Origin: Mucilaginibacter rivuli
Lineage (GTDB): Bacteria; Bacteroidota; Bacteroidia; Sphingobacteriales; Sphingobacteriaceae
DNA: 64,000 bases
Direction: 5' to 3'
Assembly (NCBI RefSeq): GCF_019391655.1
Contig: NZ_JAHXPQ010000001.1
Coordinates: 434,001 to 498,000, forward strand
Position 1 is the first letter of the stretch. Each line of letters begins with the position of its first letter. This document shows positions 10,501-17,638 of this stretch, piece by piece. The notes under the pieces were generated by a model. It saw only the letters and a list, made by a program, of their open reading frames with translations. It searched no databases and was not told where the DNA came from. A program made the position numbers and the translations under genes.

Positions 10501-11088
10501 AGATATTATGATGGCAATTTGGGCGGGTATGTAAATACCGCCGTATCGCTAATTACTGATGTTAATGAGGGAAATCTTTCGGGAAGTAACAGATATAATG
10601 CAGGTAAAAATCAAGGCGACCATGATGCAGAAGCAATTATTACAAGTTTGAGCAGGTCAGGTGGAGTCATTACGGAAAGCCTTAAAATTGTTAGTCATAG
10701 TATGGGAGGTGCTTACGCAAAGGGCTTTGTGCAGGCGATAGTTAATTATGCTGTAGCGCATCCAGAACTTTGCAATGGTCTTAAAATAAGTGAATTTGAT
10801 TTTGACCCATTACAAGCTGCGCAACTGAGAGCAATAGCCGGTGTACACACACAACAATTTACACACAATGCTAAGAAACATGGCAAAACACACCTTAACG
10901 ATCTGCTTAATAGAATAGCTGATGGCAAACAACAGGGGCTTGATGACGAACAAGGTAAAAAGGATGGCAATTCATACACAGAAGATCCGTCAAAGACCGA
11001 GCACTCCATTTCAACATTCGTCAATAATATTGCCCAATTAGAAGAGGGCAAATATGTTCTTCAAAACGGAAAATGGGTAAAACAATAA
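7570..11088 (+). CDS. DUF6443 RHS polymorphic toxin with lipase-like C-terminal domain
   Basis: 1172 aa with a signal peptide (STAYAQ). Residues about 95-165 match DUF6443 (TIQYLDGLGRPLQTVQVKA). Many YD repeats follow (for example YDGNGNATTDG). The RHS-associated core near residues 880-935 contains YNGKEMQTDLANQYDYGARFYD and ends at NAIDPNG. Everything after about residue 936 is the variable tip. It contains an oxyanion-loop-like FINGWQAGSG and a nucleophile elbow SHSMGG with Ser1044, as in alpha/beta-hydrolase lipases. Possible acid and base partners are in FDFDP and a His-rich THNAKKHGKTH stretch. The likely activity is a lipase or phospholipase toxin. The following small lipoprotein gene is the candidate immunity gene. 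Confidence 0.8.
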   Translation: MKNMIKKYHKRLLVVAGLLFSISTAYAQVADTTLRSANTTGNIIATHSIMLDTGFSAGFTGAFSATIVPSSLFNCGVLGIPSSTMNYVATYVPRIPIADASTFGSHTICEVNQTIQYLDGLGRPLQTVQVKANPKGTKDVIQPVAYDALGREPIKYLPYTTNAGTSGNYRSDALTGTSGYSNSGQYSFYNPSTPQNYSSNTSPYAVTIFEPSPLNRPLEQGAPGRVWRPSSSRTDTAGRTVVMDYGTNATSEVLLWVVNSTGATASASYAANTLYKTITKDENWTSGKIGTTEEFKNMDGHVVLKRIWQSDTSSLNTYYIYNDNNLLSYVVPPLVTATTFSESNAIFTNLIYGYHYDERDRLVQKKIPGKGWEYMVYNKIDQVVATQDANQRTNNQWIVTKYDALGRTVISGILSTTDSLTTLRTTVNSATTLWESRAPGSDYTNVAWPTAAITKLSVSYYDNYDIPNLPYDHHTENCIMTRGLTTATKINVLGTTDMLWTVNYYDDKGRVTSTYAQHYLGGTINTGNYDKIVNTYDFTNAVTASTRNHYTATAVSSPAVTIANTFVYDHVGRKRQSFENINSAASATLISQVDLNETGQAYQKHLHSTDNGSNFLQDITYSYNERGWLTNSSNSKFSLTLDYNTNISTGATPQYNGNIAQMYTTSDHTAAGSKMKYTYDALNRLTAADHSNSLLTENGISYDKMGNILGLTRSGASAAVLAYTYTGNQLTAVTNSGSAFRSYSYDGNGNATTDGTNKNISYNILNLPQTVTQSSATLATYTYEASGVKVRNTGSDGTWDYVSGIVYHNSAISFIQTEEGRAVPNGANYSYQYNLKDHLGNNRVSFDKNGVLQEDEYYAFGLRNPKYDNSNNNRYLYNGKEMQTDLANQYDYGARFYDAVIARWGHIDPKAELYFNWSPYNYALNTPINAIDPNGHLVIFINGWQAGSGVNTNYWLDSKSGKRFDWDVQWHFNDLKSRYYDGNLGGYVNTAVSLITDVNEGNLSGSNRYNAGKNQGDHDAEAIITSLSRSGGVITESLKIVSHSMGGAYAKGFVQAIVNYAVAHPELCNGLKISEFDFDPLQAAQLRAIAGVHTQQFTHNAKKHGKTHLNDLLNRIADGKQQGLDDEQGKKDGNSYTEDPSKTEHSISTFVNNIAQLEEGKYVLQNGKWVKQ

Positions 11089-11095
11089 GAAAGCT

Positions 11096-11668
11096 ATGAA
11101 AAATTTATTTTTTATTATCAGTATTTGCTTTGCAGTGTCTTGTAATAGTCAACCTTCAACTCTCTCAATGCAATATAAAAATGTCGTAAACGTCAGCAAA
11201 AAAAATTATTCGAAGGATTCTTTGCAAATTGACGGTGTTTTAAGAATGATGCTCAATAAACATCTTCATCCTTTTAAACCCGATGAGCAGTTCGATCTTA
11301 ATACACGAATACTTATTGATTCAATAATATATAGTAAAGATATATTGCACATGATAGTGTTTGTTATCACAAAAAACAACACAAATAAATTATTAAAAAA
11401 GGAAAATAGTGAAATGTATTTTTACAATGGCAATTATCTGTTTTGTTCGAGAGAAAATAAAAACTCGCCAATTAAGGTTTATGATTACACAGGATTCAAT
11501 CTTGTTTATTATTATAATTATAAAGATTTAAAAAAACGCTTGAGAGAATATTGTTTCATAGACATGGGAAAAGAAAAAGGAAAATACAATATTGATGATA
11601 TTAGGTTTTGGAAATCAGATGATTTTAAATGGGTTATAAATAATTCTGAGGCAACGCAAATCCGATGA
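11096..11668 (+). CDS. Small lipoprotein, candidate immunity to the RHS toxin
   Basis: 190 aa with a lipoprotein signal (FFIISICFAVSC, lipidated Cys16). It starts 7 bp after the RHS toxin stop on the same strand. It is much more AT-rich than the RHS body and resembles the DNA of the toxin tip, as expected for a toxin-tip/immunity pair acquired together. No family is recognised. The mature part is charged, rich in Tyr, Lys and Asn, and predicted mixed alpha/beta. An outer-membrane or periplasmic immunity protein would suit a periplasm-acting lipase. The immunity role is inferred from position, size and localisation only. Confidence 0.6.
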   Translation: MKNLFFIISICFAVSCNSQPSTLSMQYKNVVNVSKKNYSKDSLQIDGVLRMMLNKHLHPFKPDEQFDLNTRILIDSIIYSKDILHMIVFVITKNNTNKLLKKENSEMYFYNGNYLFCSRENKNSPIKVYDYTGFNLVYYYNYKDLKKRLREYCFIDMGKEKGKYNIDDIRFWKSDDFKWVINNSEATQIR

Positions 11669-11744
11669 TGGGTCACGTATCAAGGTTGCTTAGATAATTA
11701 ATTGAAAAGCTACAGCTCAGCACAAATTGGGCTTTGTTGTTTAC

Positions 11745-11810
11745 TTACCCCTTAGCATCTCTAATGAGGGCATCTACAAATTTAAAAATATGTTCTCGAT
11801 CGGCATCAGT
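11745..11810 (-). pseudogene. Possible remnant of an XRE regulator C-terminus
   Basis: The minus strand encodes a 21-residue tail containing TDADREHIFKFVDALIRDAK before a stop. This closely resembles the conserved end of Bacteroidota XRE regulators (DREHI...VDA.I...K). A stop codon lies immediately upstream in the same frame and no helix-turn-helix is present, so this would be only a scrap of a lost gene. It is short enough that chance cannot be excluded. Confidence 0.3.
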
Positions 11811-11887
11811 TTACAGGATCTATTGGTTCTTAGTGCTATTGGACTAAAATGATTGCCAAAGCATTATCAATTAACAGCAATGAATAT

Positions 11888-11917
11888 AAAAAACAGAGCA
11901 TTTCGCTCTGTTTTTTT
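11888..11917. terminator. Bidirectional intrinsic terminator
   Basis: A 9-bp stem AAACAGAGC/GCTCTGTTT (11891-11899 and 11905-11913) with a 5-base loop. It is preceded by an A-run and followed by a run of seven T. It lies between the RHS immunity gene (+) and the recombinase-associated gene ending at 11926 (-), and could serve both. Confidence 0.8.
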
Positions 11918-11925
11918 ACTAATAC

Positions 11926-12414
11926 CTAACTTGGAAACAAGCAGGACTTGTCCGTCCGTTCGTAATAAATACGCGCAGCCAGTATTGCCTCGAACATCTT
12001 CTTGTAGTACCGCTGGTCGCCATCAGCAACTTTTTGATAGTAGGATGTCAATTCGGGATAGACAAGCCGTGCATATTCAAACAGAGAGCTTGTGGAGTGA
12101 AGATTAAGCAGGTTGCTTATGTCCTTCTTGGTAAAGAGGTTGAATGAGCAGTTATGCTCGATTGCAAGTGCCTCGATGCGGCCGATGAGCGTAGACACCG
12201 CCTTGGTGTGCTTTCTAATGGGTGGAATTTTAACTACGATAGCCTCCACTTTCCGCTTCCGCAGGTAGCGCTTGTATCGGTTGATGATGATGCGTAACTT
12301 GTTGTCCGACCACACCACCTGAAAGTTGTGTACGTTTCGGTCAAGCAGTACCCCGTCCTTTATCACGCAGACACCAGTCCTATTCGTCCCCACGCTAATT
12401 CCGAGTATGGTCAT
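11926..12414 (-). CDS. RuvC-like (RNase H fold) protein of the recombinase module
   Basis: 162 aa. The N-terminus ILGISVGTNRTGVCVIKDGVLL has the first-strand pattern of RuvC-type RNase H-fold nucleases, but Ser8 stands where the catalytic Asp is normally found. A second strand (VEAIVVKIPP) and helices with LIGRIEALAIEHNC follow in RuvC order. It may be a DNA-structure-binding protein that has lost nuclease activity, or a divergent enzyme using other residues. It overlaps the upstream gene (12395-12661) by 20 bp and ends beside the terminator at 11.9 kb. The same-strand run with XRE and serine recombinase genes suggests a role in element maintenance. The fold call is inferred from pattern only. 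Confidence 0.45.
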   Translation of the reverse strand: MTILGISVGTNRTGVCVIKDGVLLDRNVHNFQVVWSDNKLRIIINRYKRYLRKRKVEAIVVKIPPIRKHTKAVSTLIGRIEALAIEHNCSFNLFTKKDISNLLNLHSTSSLFEYARLVYPELTSYYQKVADGDQRYYKKMFEAILAARIYYERTDKSCLFPS

Positions 12415-12661
12415 GCGTGTTGTAGATTGAGTTGGTAACGATGTTGGTGAAAAGGCGGGCGCGTGTTGTGTACACCTTGTGGTCGGGCAGTCCCATCACG
12501 TGGATGAGTTCGCCGAGCAGATAGTCCTTGGGGTATTTCTTCGTGCAGAACAGGTAGAATGCAAGCGACTTTTGGTCGTCAAGCGATTTGGCCAGGTTAT
12601 GGGCCAGTTGCACCTCGTCAGGGGTGTAGATGGAACTTTTTATTGATTTCATAAGGAACAT
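12395..12661 (-). CDS. Small hypothetical protein of the recombinase module
   Basis: 88 aa, helical and without signal peptide. The start may be Met1 or the in-frame Met4 (MKSIKSSIYTPDEVQLA). I recognise no family; the sequence reads like a small compact helical domain (DEVQLAHNLAKSLDDQKSLAFYLFCTKKYP). It overlaps the start of the RuvC-like gene by 20 bp in another frame, which implies coupled translation. Its promoter region contains the ACGTTCG palindromes. Confidence 0.6.
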   Translation of the reverse strand: MFLMKSIKSSIYTPDEVQLAHNLAKSLDDQKSLAFYLFCTKKYPKDYLLGELIHVMGLPDHKVYTTRARLFTNIVTNSIYNTHDHTRN

Positions 12662-12686
12662 AAATTAGGCTGATAATCCACCTTTG

Positions 12687-12727
12687 ACGTTCGAACGTAA
12701 TATTTTTTTATAAATACGTTCGTTCGT
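12687..12727. promoter_or_regulatory. ACGTTCG palindrome operators
   Basis: The perfect 12-bp palindrome ACGTTCGAACGT (12687-12698) and a related ACGTTCGTTCGT (12716-12727) lie about 29 bp apart in the 103-bp gap before the gene starting at 12661 (-), with an AT-rich stretch between them. The neighbouring XRE gene (12765-13016) is the most likely source of the binding protein. Confidence 0.45.
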
Positions 12728-12764
12728 TAGATTTTTTCAAAAAAAGGGTGTTTGCAAACCACGG

Positions 12765-13016
12765 CTACAACATATTGTAGATCCTGTCCGCTAATCTCTC
12801 AAAGTATTCAGGGTATAACTGCTTAGGCGTTTTATTGTAGATGATGCACAATTTCATAAGGTTGATACTACTTGGCATAGCCTTGGCATTTTCCCAATCA
12901 GAGAGCATTGCGGAGCGCTTGTGGCCTAACAACTTGGAGACGTGTTTTTGGTTCAAGCCCAGATTTTGGCGAATTACTCTTAACATATTTGGATAATGTC
13001 GGTGGTTGTAATTCAC
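12765..13016 (-). CDS. XRE-family helix-turn-helix regulator (83 aa)
   Basis: A single DNA-binding domain: LRVIRQNLGLNQKHVSKLLGHKRSAMLSDWENAKAMPS gives the helix-turn-helix and the following family helix, ending with LMKLCIIYNKTPKQLYPEYF. No sensor domain is present. It lies between the serine recombinase (starts upstream on the same strand, 113 bp gap) and the 88-aa gene. It is a plausible repressor of the small genes downstream through the ACGTTCG sites. Confidence 0.85.
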   Translation of the reverse strand: MNYNHRHYPNMLRVIRQNLGLNQKHVSKLLGHKRSAMLSDWENAKAMPSSINLMKLCIIYNKTPKQLYPEYFERLADRIYNML

Positions 13017-13129
13017 ATCAATACAATAGCAATTGTATCAAATATTTGTAGTACACTCTTTTTCATGGTTTCAGGAAATTTCCTAAGCTAATGTTAAAAC
13101 CAAAATCAATTGTGTGGATAAAGCTTAAA

Positions 13130-14836
13130 TTATTCTATCAACTGCTCCTTGTCATGCTTCCATGTTTCGGTAATTGGAAACCACCTCGCATCAGGGTTTT
13201 TGATAAAGGAGTTCCTAACGTCCTGTAGTAGGGAGCACATAAAGGGACTTTCAAGCAAATTTTCAATTTTATTCTTATTTTCCAAGGGTGAAAGAGGTTC
13301 CAGCGTTGATAGTTCCTCATTTAGCTTTTTAGCTATCTGTTTTACGGGTTCTATCCAATCTTCCTTTGATAAATCAAGCTCCTTTTCAGTTATAGCGAGG
13401 TTCCAGCCTAAACTGATCATTATTCCCCTTTGGAGTTCTGGAGAAGCTTCCTTGAAGCGTGTAGCCGCTAATTCGGCAAACGTAAATAACTTGTCCGCTG
13501 TAGATAACCATGTAACTTTATTATCATCGGCATCTTTGACCAATTGTGACAGTCTTGCGTTCTCGTTATCTAAATCCGTTTTCCTTTCCTGAAATTCGTC
13601 ATCGGTAATTAGGCCAGATGCTCGCATATCAATGAGGCCGTCTTTCTTTTTGACGTTAAAATCCAATGCCTTTTTGTTGCTATCGGAAATGCCGTCTATC
13701 GCCTCAAATTGCTTATTATTCTCTTTAAGCACCCATTGCATCAGAAAATCGTGAAGCGATTGCGGTATGGTGAGAAGGCTGAGTATTGTTTCGACATTGA
13801 GGATTATTTCTTTTTCAGTCAATGGCTTTTGCTTGCAAGGCCCTCTTTTCTTGGTACAGCCATAGTAGGCGTAATGGTGGACGTTGCCATTTTGTTGTCG
13901 CTTTGTTTTAGCCATGCCGACAATGGTACAACCGCACTCGCCGCAATGGAGACAGCGCCCGCCAAACGTGAAGTAATGTTTGATAGGTCGGGCATTGGTC
14001 TTTTTTCGCAACATTTTTTGCACTCTATCGAACTCTGCTTTTGTAATCATTGGTTTGTGATGACCTGGGTAAAATATCCCGCTCTTTTTTGGAAATTCAA
14101 ACTCCCCGTAATAGAACGGATCATGAAAAATTTTATAAATGGTTGATTGAGACGGTATCTTGCCTGTTCGGGTGCGTAGCCCCCACTCTTCAATTGCAAT
14201 GGTTAAAATTTGATACGGTGTATGTGTTCCCATGAGCATCAGTTCCCACATGCGCCGAACAATAGGAAAGTTAATTGGGTCGATAAGTCGTTTCCTTGCC
14301 CCCTTGATTCCGAATTTATCAGGCAAATAGCCCAAGGGTGGGCAAGCAGGGTAGATACCGTTTTTCGCGCACTTGACCATTCCGCCTTTCACGTCTATTG
14401 CCTTGTTGTCATTTTCAAGCTTAGCCTGCAAGCCGTGAAATCCGAGCATGAAAATATCCATCGGATTGTTCCGAAAGGTATGACTTTCAGTCACTATTTC
14501 TTTTAGTAAGCCAATATCGAAAAGATTGATTATCTCTCCTAAGTCGCTTACGTTTCGTGTTAGGCGATGGGGTGCCCACGTAACAATACCGTTTATTTTT
14601 CTTTGCTTTATCAAGGTCATCAGACGACCAAAACCCGGTCTTCCGGGTCGCTTTGCTGACATCTTTTCTTCGATAGTTTCAATGACGGCGAGGTTGTGAT
14701 TTGTGTGCAACCTGTCGAGCACGTCCCGCTGGCTTCCCAACGAAAGCACCTGCTTTTCCTTGTCATCGGTGGATTTGCGCAGGTACTCGCCGTATCTCAA
14801 TGGTGCGGTTGTTTCTGTTTTCATAGGCAATGTCAA
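13130..14836 (-). CDS. Large serine recombinase
   Basis: 568 aa. The order is: resolvase-type catalytic domain (residues about 14-160) with the nucleophile Ser22 in YLRKSTDD and the conserved Arg-rich segment APHRLTRN; a Recombinase domain (about 185-290); a zinc ribbon (CLHCGECGC, then YYGCTKKRGPC); and a C-terminal coiled-coil region. This is the architecture of integrases and transposases that move elements by site-specific recombination without a DDE motif. Translation may start at Met1 or Met5 (MKTETT). It is preceded by a leader with interlaced inverted repeats (14839-14945). It probably mobilises part of the left-hand island; the attachment sites were not identified. Confidence 0.92.
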   Translation of the reverse strand: MTLPMKTETTAPLRYGEYLRKSTDDKEKQVLSLGSQRDVLDRLHTNHNLAVIETIEEKMSAKRPGRPGFGRLMTLIKQRKINGIVTWAPHRLTRNVSDLGEIINLFDIGLLKEIVTESHTFRNNPMDIFMLGFHGLQAKLENDNKAIDVKGGMVKCAKNGIYPACPPLGYLPDKFGIKGARKRLIDPINFPIVRRMWELMLMGTHTPYQILTIAIEEWGLRTRTGKIPSQSTIYKIFHDPFYYGEFEFPKKSGIFYPGHHKPMITKAEFDRVQKMLRKKTNARPIKHYFTFGGRCLHCGECGCTIVGMAKTKRQQNGNVHHYAYYGCTKKRGPCKQKPLTEKEIILNVETILSLLTIPQSLHDFLMQWVLKENNKQFEAIDGISDSNKKALDFNVKKKDGLIDMRASGLITDDEFQERKTDLDNENARLSQLVKDADDNKVTWLSTADKLFTFAELAATRFKEASPELQRGIMISLGWNLAITEKELDLSKEDWIEPVKQIAKKLNEELSTLEPLSPLENKNKIENLLESPFMCSLLQDVRNSFIKNPDARWFPITETWKHDKEQLIE

Positions 14837-14838
14837 AA

Positions 14839-14945
14839 TTCAAAAGAGGGGAAAGCGGTAATCGTCTTAGGTTGCTACACATAAGACTCCCGCTTGCCCC
14901 CTCTTTTGAACCTAAAATCGATTAGCTGATAATCTTATGTGTAGC
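14839..14945. promoter_or_regulatory. Interlaced inverted repeats in the recombinase leader
   Basis: Arms A (14839-14858) and A' (14890-14910) form an imperfect 20-bp inverted repeat (TTCAAAAGAGGGG with matching AAGCGG ends). Arms B (14874-14885) and B' (14934-14945) form a perfect 12-bp repeat, GCTACACATAAG. The order is A-B-A'-B', so the two stems cannot nest and would form a pseudoknot in RNA. They lie immediately upstream of the recombinase start, in the gap before the 62-aa gene. They could be a leader control structure, operators, or recombinase binding sites. Confidence 0.5.
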
Positions 14946-14957
14946 TTTTGCAGTATA

Positions 14958-15146
14958 TCATAAGTGATTGGCGGTATGCGGTGCTGAATTACGGCGTTCA
15001 GGAAGTATGTCTGAAAGATATACCAGTTTGTATAACTGGCGTAATTTTGCCAATTCTTCTGTAGCCTCGTCCGTAGAGAGGGTTCGGGTATACTCCTTTT
15101 GATACAACTCTATAAAGGCCAGTAATTCATCTTGCGGAACTTCCAT
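14958..15146 (-). CDS. Small acidic helical protein (62 aa), unknown
   Basis: A short soluble protein with a predicted helix pair (DELLAFIELYQKEYTRTLSTDEATEELAKL). No family is recognised with certainty. It is on the same strand as the recombinase and about 120 bp upstream of it. Small proteins of this kind are frequent near transfer genes in Bacteroidota elements. The TraG-like ATPase is divergent to its right (108-bp gap). Confidence 0.5.
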   Translation of the reverse strand: MEVPQDELLAFIELYQKEYTRTLSTDEATEELAKLRQLYKLVYLSDILPERRNSAPHTANHL

Positions 15147-15254
15147 ATTCTAATAATGGCAATAAGTGGTGACTATTGGTAGTACCAACAAATTCGCGAA
15201 ACCATGAAAAAGAGGGTACTACTATAGTATTCCCAGTTTCGCTACGCTTATTGC

Positions 15255-16424
15255 ATGTATGAAATGAAACCATTTACACCAATAGCGAAAACCAACTTTC
15301 GAAATCATAATCAGTTATTTGGAATTAAACCCGCTGATAGATTGCACCACATATATTGCCTCGGCAAAACGGGTATGGGAAAGTCGCATTTGCTTATTAA
15401 CATGGCGCTTGACGACATCATCAAGGGACAGGGGATATGTGTACTCGATCCGCACTCTGATACGGTAACGGCAATCCTGAAACGCATTCCCGAATACCGA
15501 AAAAAGGACGTGGTGTATTTCGATGCGACTAACAAGGTCTCACTTCCTGCCTTTAATCCGCTGTATAATATCGCTGAAAGCCAACGGCAGTTGGTAGCAT
15601 CTGAAATAATCGCAACATTCAAAAAGCTGTTCTTGGAATCGTGGGGGAACAAGCTTGAATACATCTTGCGGTTCGCAATTCTCACGCTGCTTTCATACCC
15701 AGGCGCAACGCTTTTGGATATAAATGCCCTGCTGCTTGACAGGGATTTCAGGGCAAAGGTGTTGGGGCATATCAATGACGAGTACATCATTAACTTTTGG
15801 GTGCGAGAATACAATCTGTATAACGCAAGCACGCAAGCCAGCACCGTTTTGCCCATTCTCAACAAGGTAGGCGTGTTGATCGCGAACGATACCTTACGGG
15901 GCATTTTTGGGCAAAATGAGGGTATCTCAATAGAGCAGTGCATGAAAGAAAACAAGATTGTGCTGTGCAACTTGTCGAAGGGAGTTATTGGGGAGGATGT
16001 TTCAACGGTGTTGGGCAGTTTCCTTATCACCATTATTCAGGCGACCGCCATGCGCCGGGCAATACTGCCGATACACGAACGCAAGCCATTTTATCTGTAC
16101 ATTGACGAAGCGCATAGTTTTATCTCCACCACGTTCGCCACCATGCTTTCACAAATCAGGAAGTTCGGTGTTGGGCTGTTTCTCACGCACCAATACCTTG
16201 ACCAGTTGGAGCCTGAAACTAAAAGCGCGGTACTCGGGAACGTTGGTACAATAATCTGCTTTCGCTTGGGTTTGCCCGATGCAAAAACAATGGAGAAGGA
16301 GTTTTACCCCGTGTTCAGCTACAACGATTTTGCCACGTTACCGAAGTACAATATTTATTTGAAACTGCTTATTGACGGGACGGAGAGTAAAGGGTTTAGT
16401 GCGGAAACGTTGCCAAATTTTTAG
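15255..16424 (+). CDS. TraG/VirD4-type conjugative DNA transfer ATPase
   Basis: 389 aa, a compact coupling-protein-like ATPase. Walker A is LGKTGMGKS (Lys43), Walker B is LYIDEAHSF (Asp284, Glu285), and FLTHQYLDQL gives the sensor-type Gln. The N-terminal transmembrane anchor usual in VirD4 is absent, so this is a short cytosolic type like those annotated as type IV secretory system conjugative DNA transfer proteins in Bacteroidota mobilisable elements. The start could be Met1 or Met4 (MKPFTP). No other mating-pair genes are nearby, so it would depend on a helper system. It probably belonged to the same element as the relaxase, now 14.5 kb away. Confidence 0.8.
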   Translation: MYEMKPFTPIAKTNFRNHNQLFGIKPADRLHHIYCLGKTGMGKSHLLINMALDDIIKGQGICVLDPHSDTVTAILKRIPEYRKKDVVYFDATNKVSLPAFNPLYNIAESQRQLVASEIIATFKKLFLESWGNKLEYILRFAILTLLSYPGATLLDINALLLDRDFRAKVLGHINDEYIINFWVREYNLYNASTQASTVLPILNKVGVLIANDTLRGIFGQNEGISIEQCMKENKIVLCNLSKGVIGEDVSTVLGSFLITIIQATAMRRAILPIHERKPFYLYIDEAHSFISTTFATMLSQIRKFGVGLFLTHQYLDQLEPETKSAVLGNVGTIICFRLGLPDAKTMEKEFYPVFSYNDFATLPKYNIYLKLLIDGTESKGFSAETLPNF

Positions 16425-16441
16425 CATAAATAAATTGTCGA

Positions 16442-17116
16442 TTAAATTTTTTCGTCAATGATTTGATATTCTGACGGGACATTTTGATTGAGATATTTTA
16501 TCATTGCTACTCTGATAGTATTTATAGAATTGATATAGCCTTGTATGTCGGTAACACCGTTTGTCATTATAGGATAGCCATATTTTTCAGTATCATAAGA
16601 AAATGTAATTTTTATTTTTCCTCTAAATTCATTTTCAGCCAAAAATTCTAATCCTTGTGGCAGGTTGGACAAAATCAGCATTTTCAATTCATATGGGAAA
16701 TAATGGTGTTCCAATTGATTTTGAAAATCCATTAAATATTCAAGTATTTCGAGTGATAAGATTACAGGCTGCGTTTGACAATTATCTTCATTCAGTACCT
16801 GTAAGCAGTTATCAAGCCGCTGTTTGGTGTTATATGAGAAAAAGGTATGTTCTCTATCAGTTATTATCAAAAATCGTTTCGTAATGAAAAAAGCTAAAGC
16901 ACTATCTACTAATTCAAATCGCTTTTTTTGAATGTCTGCTGGGGCATTGTATGTTATGAAAATTACATAGGCGACATACAATGTAGCAATAGTTCCAAAT
17001 GAACCAAGACAGGCAATACTCAAAGCCAATTTATCATTGTAGTTAAATAAAAAGGGAGTAGCCACACTTACAACAAGAACGGCAATACATAACAGAAAGA
17101 ATTTTAATTGCGACAT
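16442..17116 (-). CDS. Two-TM membrane protein, unknown
   Basis: 224 aa with two N-terminal membrane helices (about residues 4-25 and 30-55), then a cytosolic helical domain (RFELVDSALAFFITKRFLII ...). The layout of two helices plus a soluble domain is common among small membrane effectors in defence islands, but no family is recognised. It converges with the TraG-like gene (17-bp gap) and lies 120 bp downstream of the 124-aa gene on the SIR2-HerA strand. AT-rich like its neighbours, so it was probably transferred with them. Confidence 0.6.
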   Translation of the reverse strand: MSQLKFFLLCIAVLVVSVATPFLFNYNDKLALSIACLGSFGTIATLYVAYVIFITYNAPADIQKKRFELVDSALAFFITKRFLIITDREHTFFSYNTKQRLDNCLQVLNEDNCQTQPVILSLEILEYLMDFQNQLEHHYFPYELKMLILSNLPQGLEFLAENEFRGKIKITFSYDTEKYGYPIMTNGVTDIQGYINSINTIRVAMIKYLNQNVPSEYQIIDEKI

Positions 17117-17236
17117 ATCATGGGAAGGTTAGCGATCACATATATACTTATTTAATAATGAAGACGGGTAATTGAAGTTTATATAAATTACTTGTTATGA
17201 AGATTTTTATAATGTGCAGTCTAATAATTAGGTAAT

Positions 17237-17611
17237 TTATTTTAGTTGAAAATATTTAAGTAAATAAGCACCAAGAATTGAGGCCGCGACACCAAGAACT
17301 AACAATGGAAATACTTTATCCCAAAAGTAATGTGAGACTTTTTTTAACGACTTTATCGTTCTATAAAATTTAAAATTTTTGAATTTCTCGCCACTTTCGG
17401 ACAACTTTGAATTATAGTTTTCGTCCATTTTTTTCATCAAATTCATTTCGTATAATTCATCAAGTATTACCTTCGCCACGAATATGTCTAAACGCCTGTC
17501 GCCGTCGTTATTTCTCCTTATTAAGTAGCCTCCTAAATGCAACCAGTGGTTGGAGTTTTTTTGTGTGTACTTAATTATTTCCTCTGCTAATTTCTCCTGG
17601 TTCTCTGTCAT
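17237..17611 (-). CDS. Tail-anchored small protein next to SIR2-HerA
   Basis: 124 aa. The N-terminal 85 residues look like a small winged-helix-type domain (EKLAEEIIKYTQ..., VAKVILDELYEMNLMKKM). The last 25 residues form one membrane helix (FPLLVLGVAASILGAYLLKYF) with a short C-terminal tail. It starts 27 bp after the HerA stop on the same strand and is likely cotranscribed with SIR2-HerA. I do not recognise the family. A membrane-anchored accessory or regulator of the defence pair is possible; an unrelated passenger is equally allowed. Confidence 0.6.
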   Translation of the reverse strand: MTENQEKLAEEIIKYTQKNSNHWLHLGGYLIRRNNDGDRRLDIFVAKVILDELYEMNLMKKMDENYNSKLSESGEKFKNFKFYRTIKSLKKVSHYFWDKVFPLLVLGVAASILGAYLLKYFQLK

Positions 17612-17638
17612 CTACGGTGTCCTTTTCCGAAATAATAA

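Noticed and set aside
3101..11088. Possible prophage region because of the tail-fibre-like protein
   Set aside because: No capsid, portal, terminase, lysis or tail-tube genes; RHS partners and Sec signals point to a secreted system.
13149..14506. Long plus-strand frames opposite the serine recombinase
   Set aside because: They are antisense shadows of a well-supported recombinase with intact domains.
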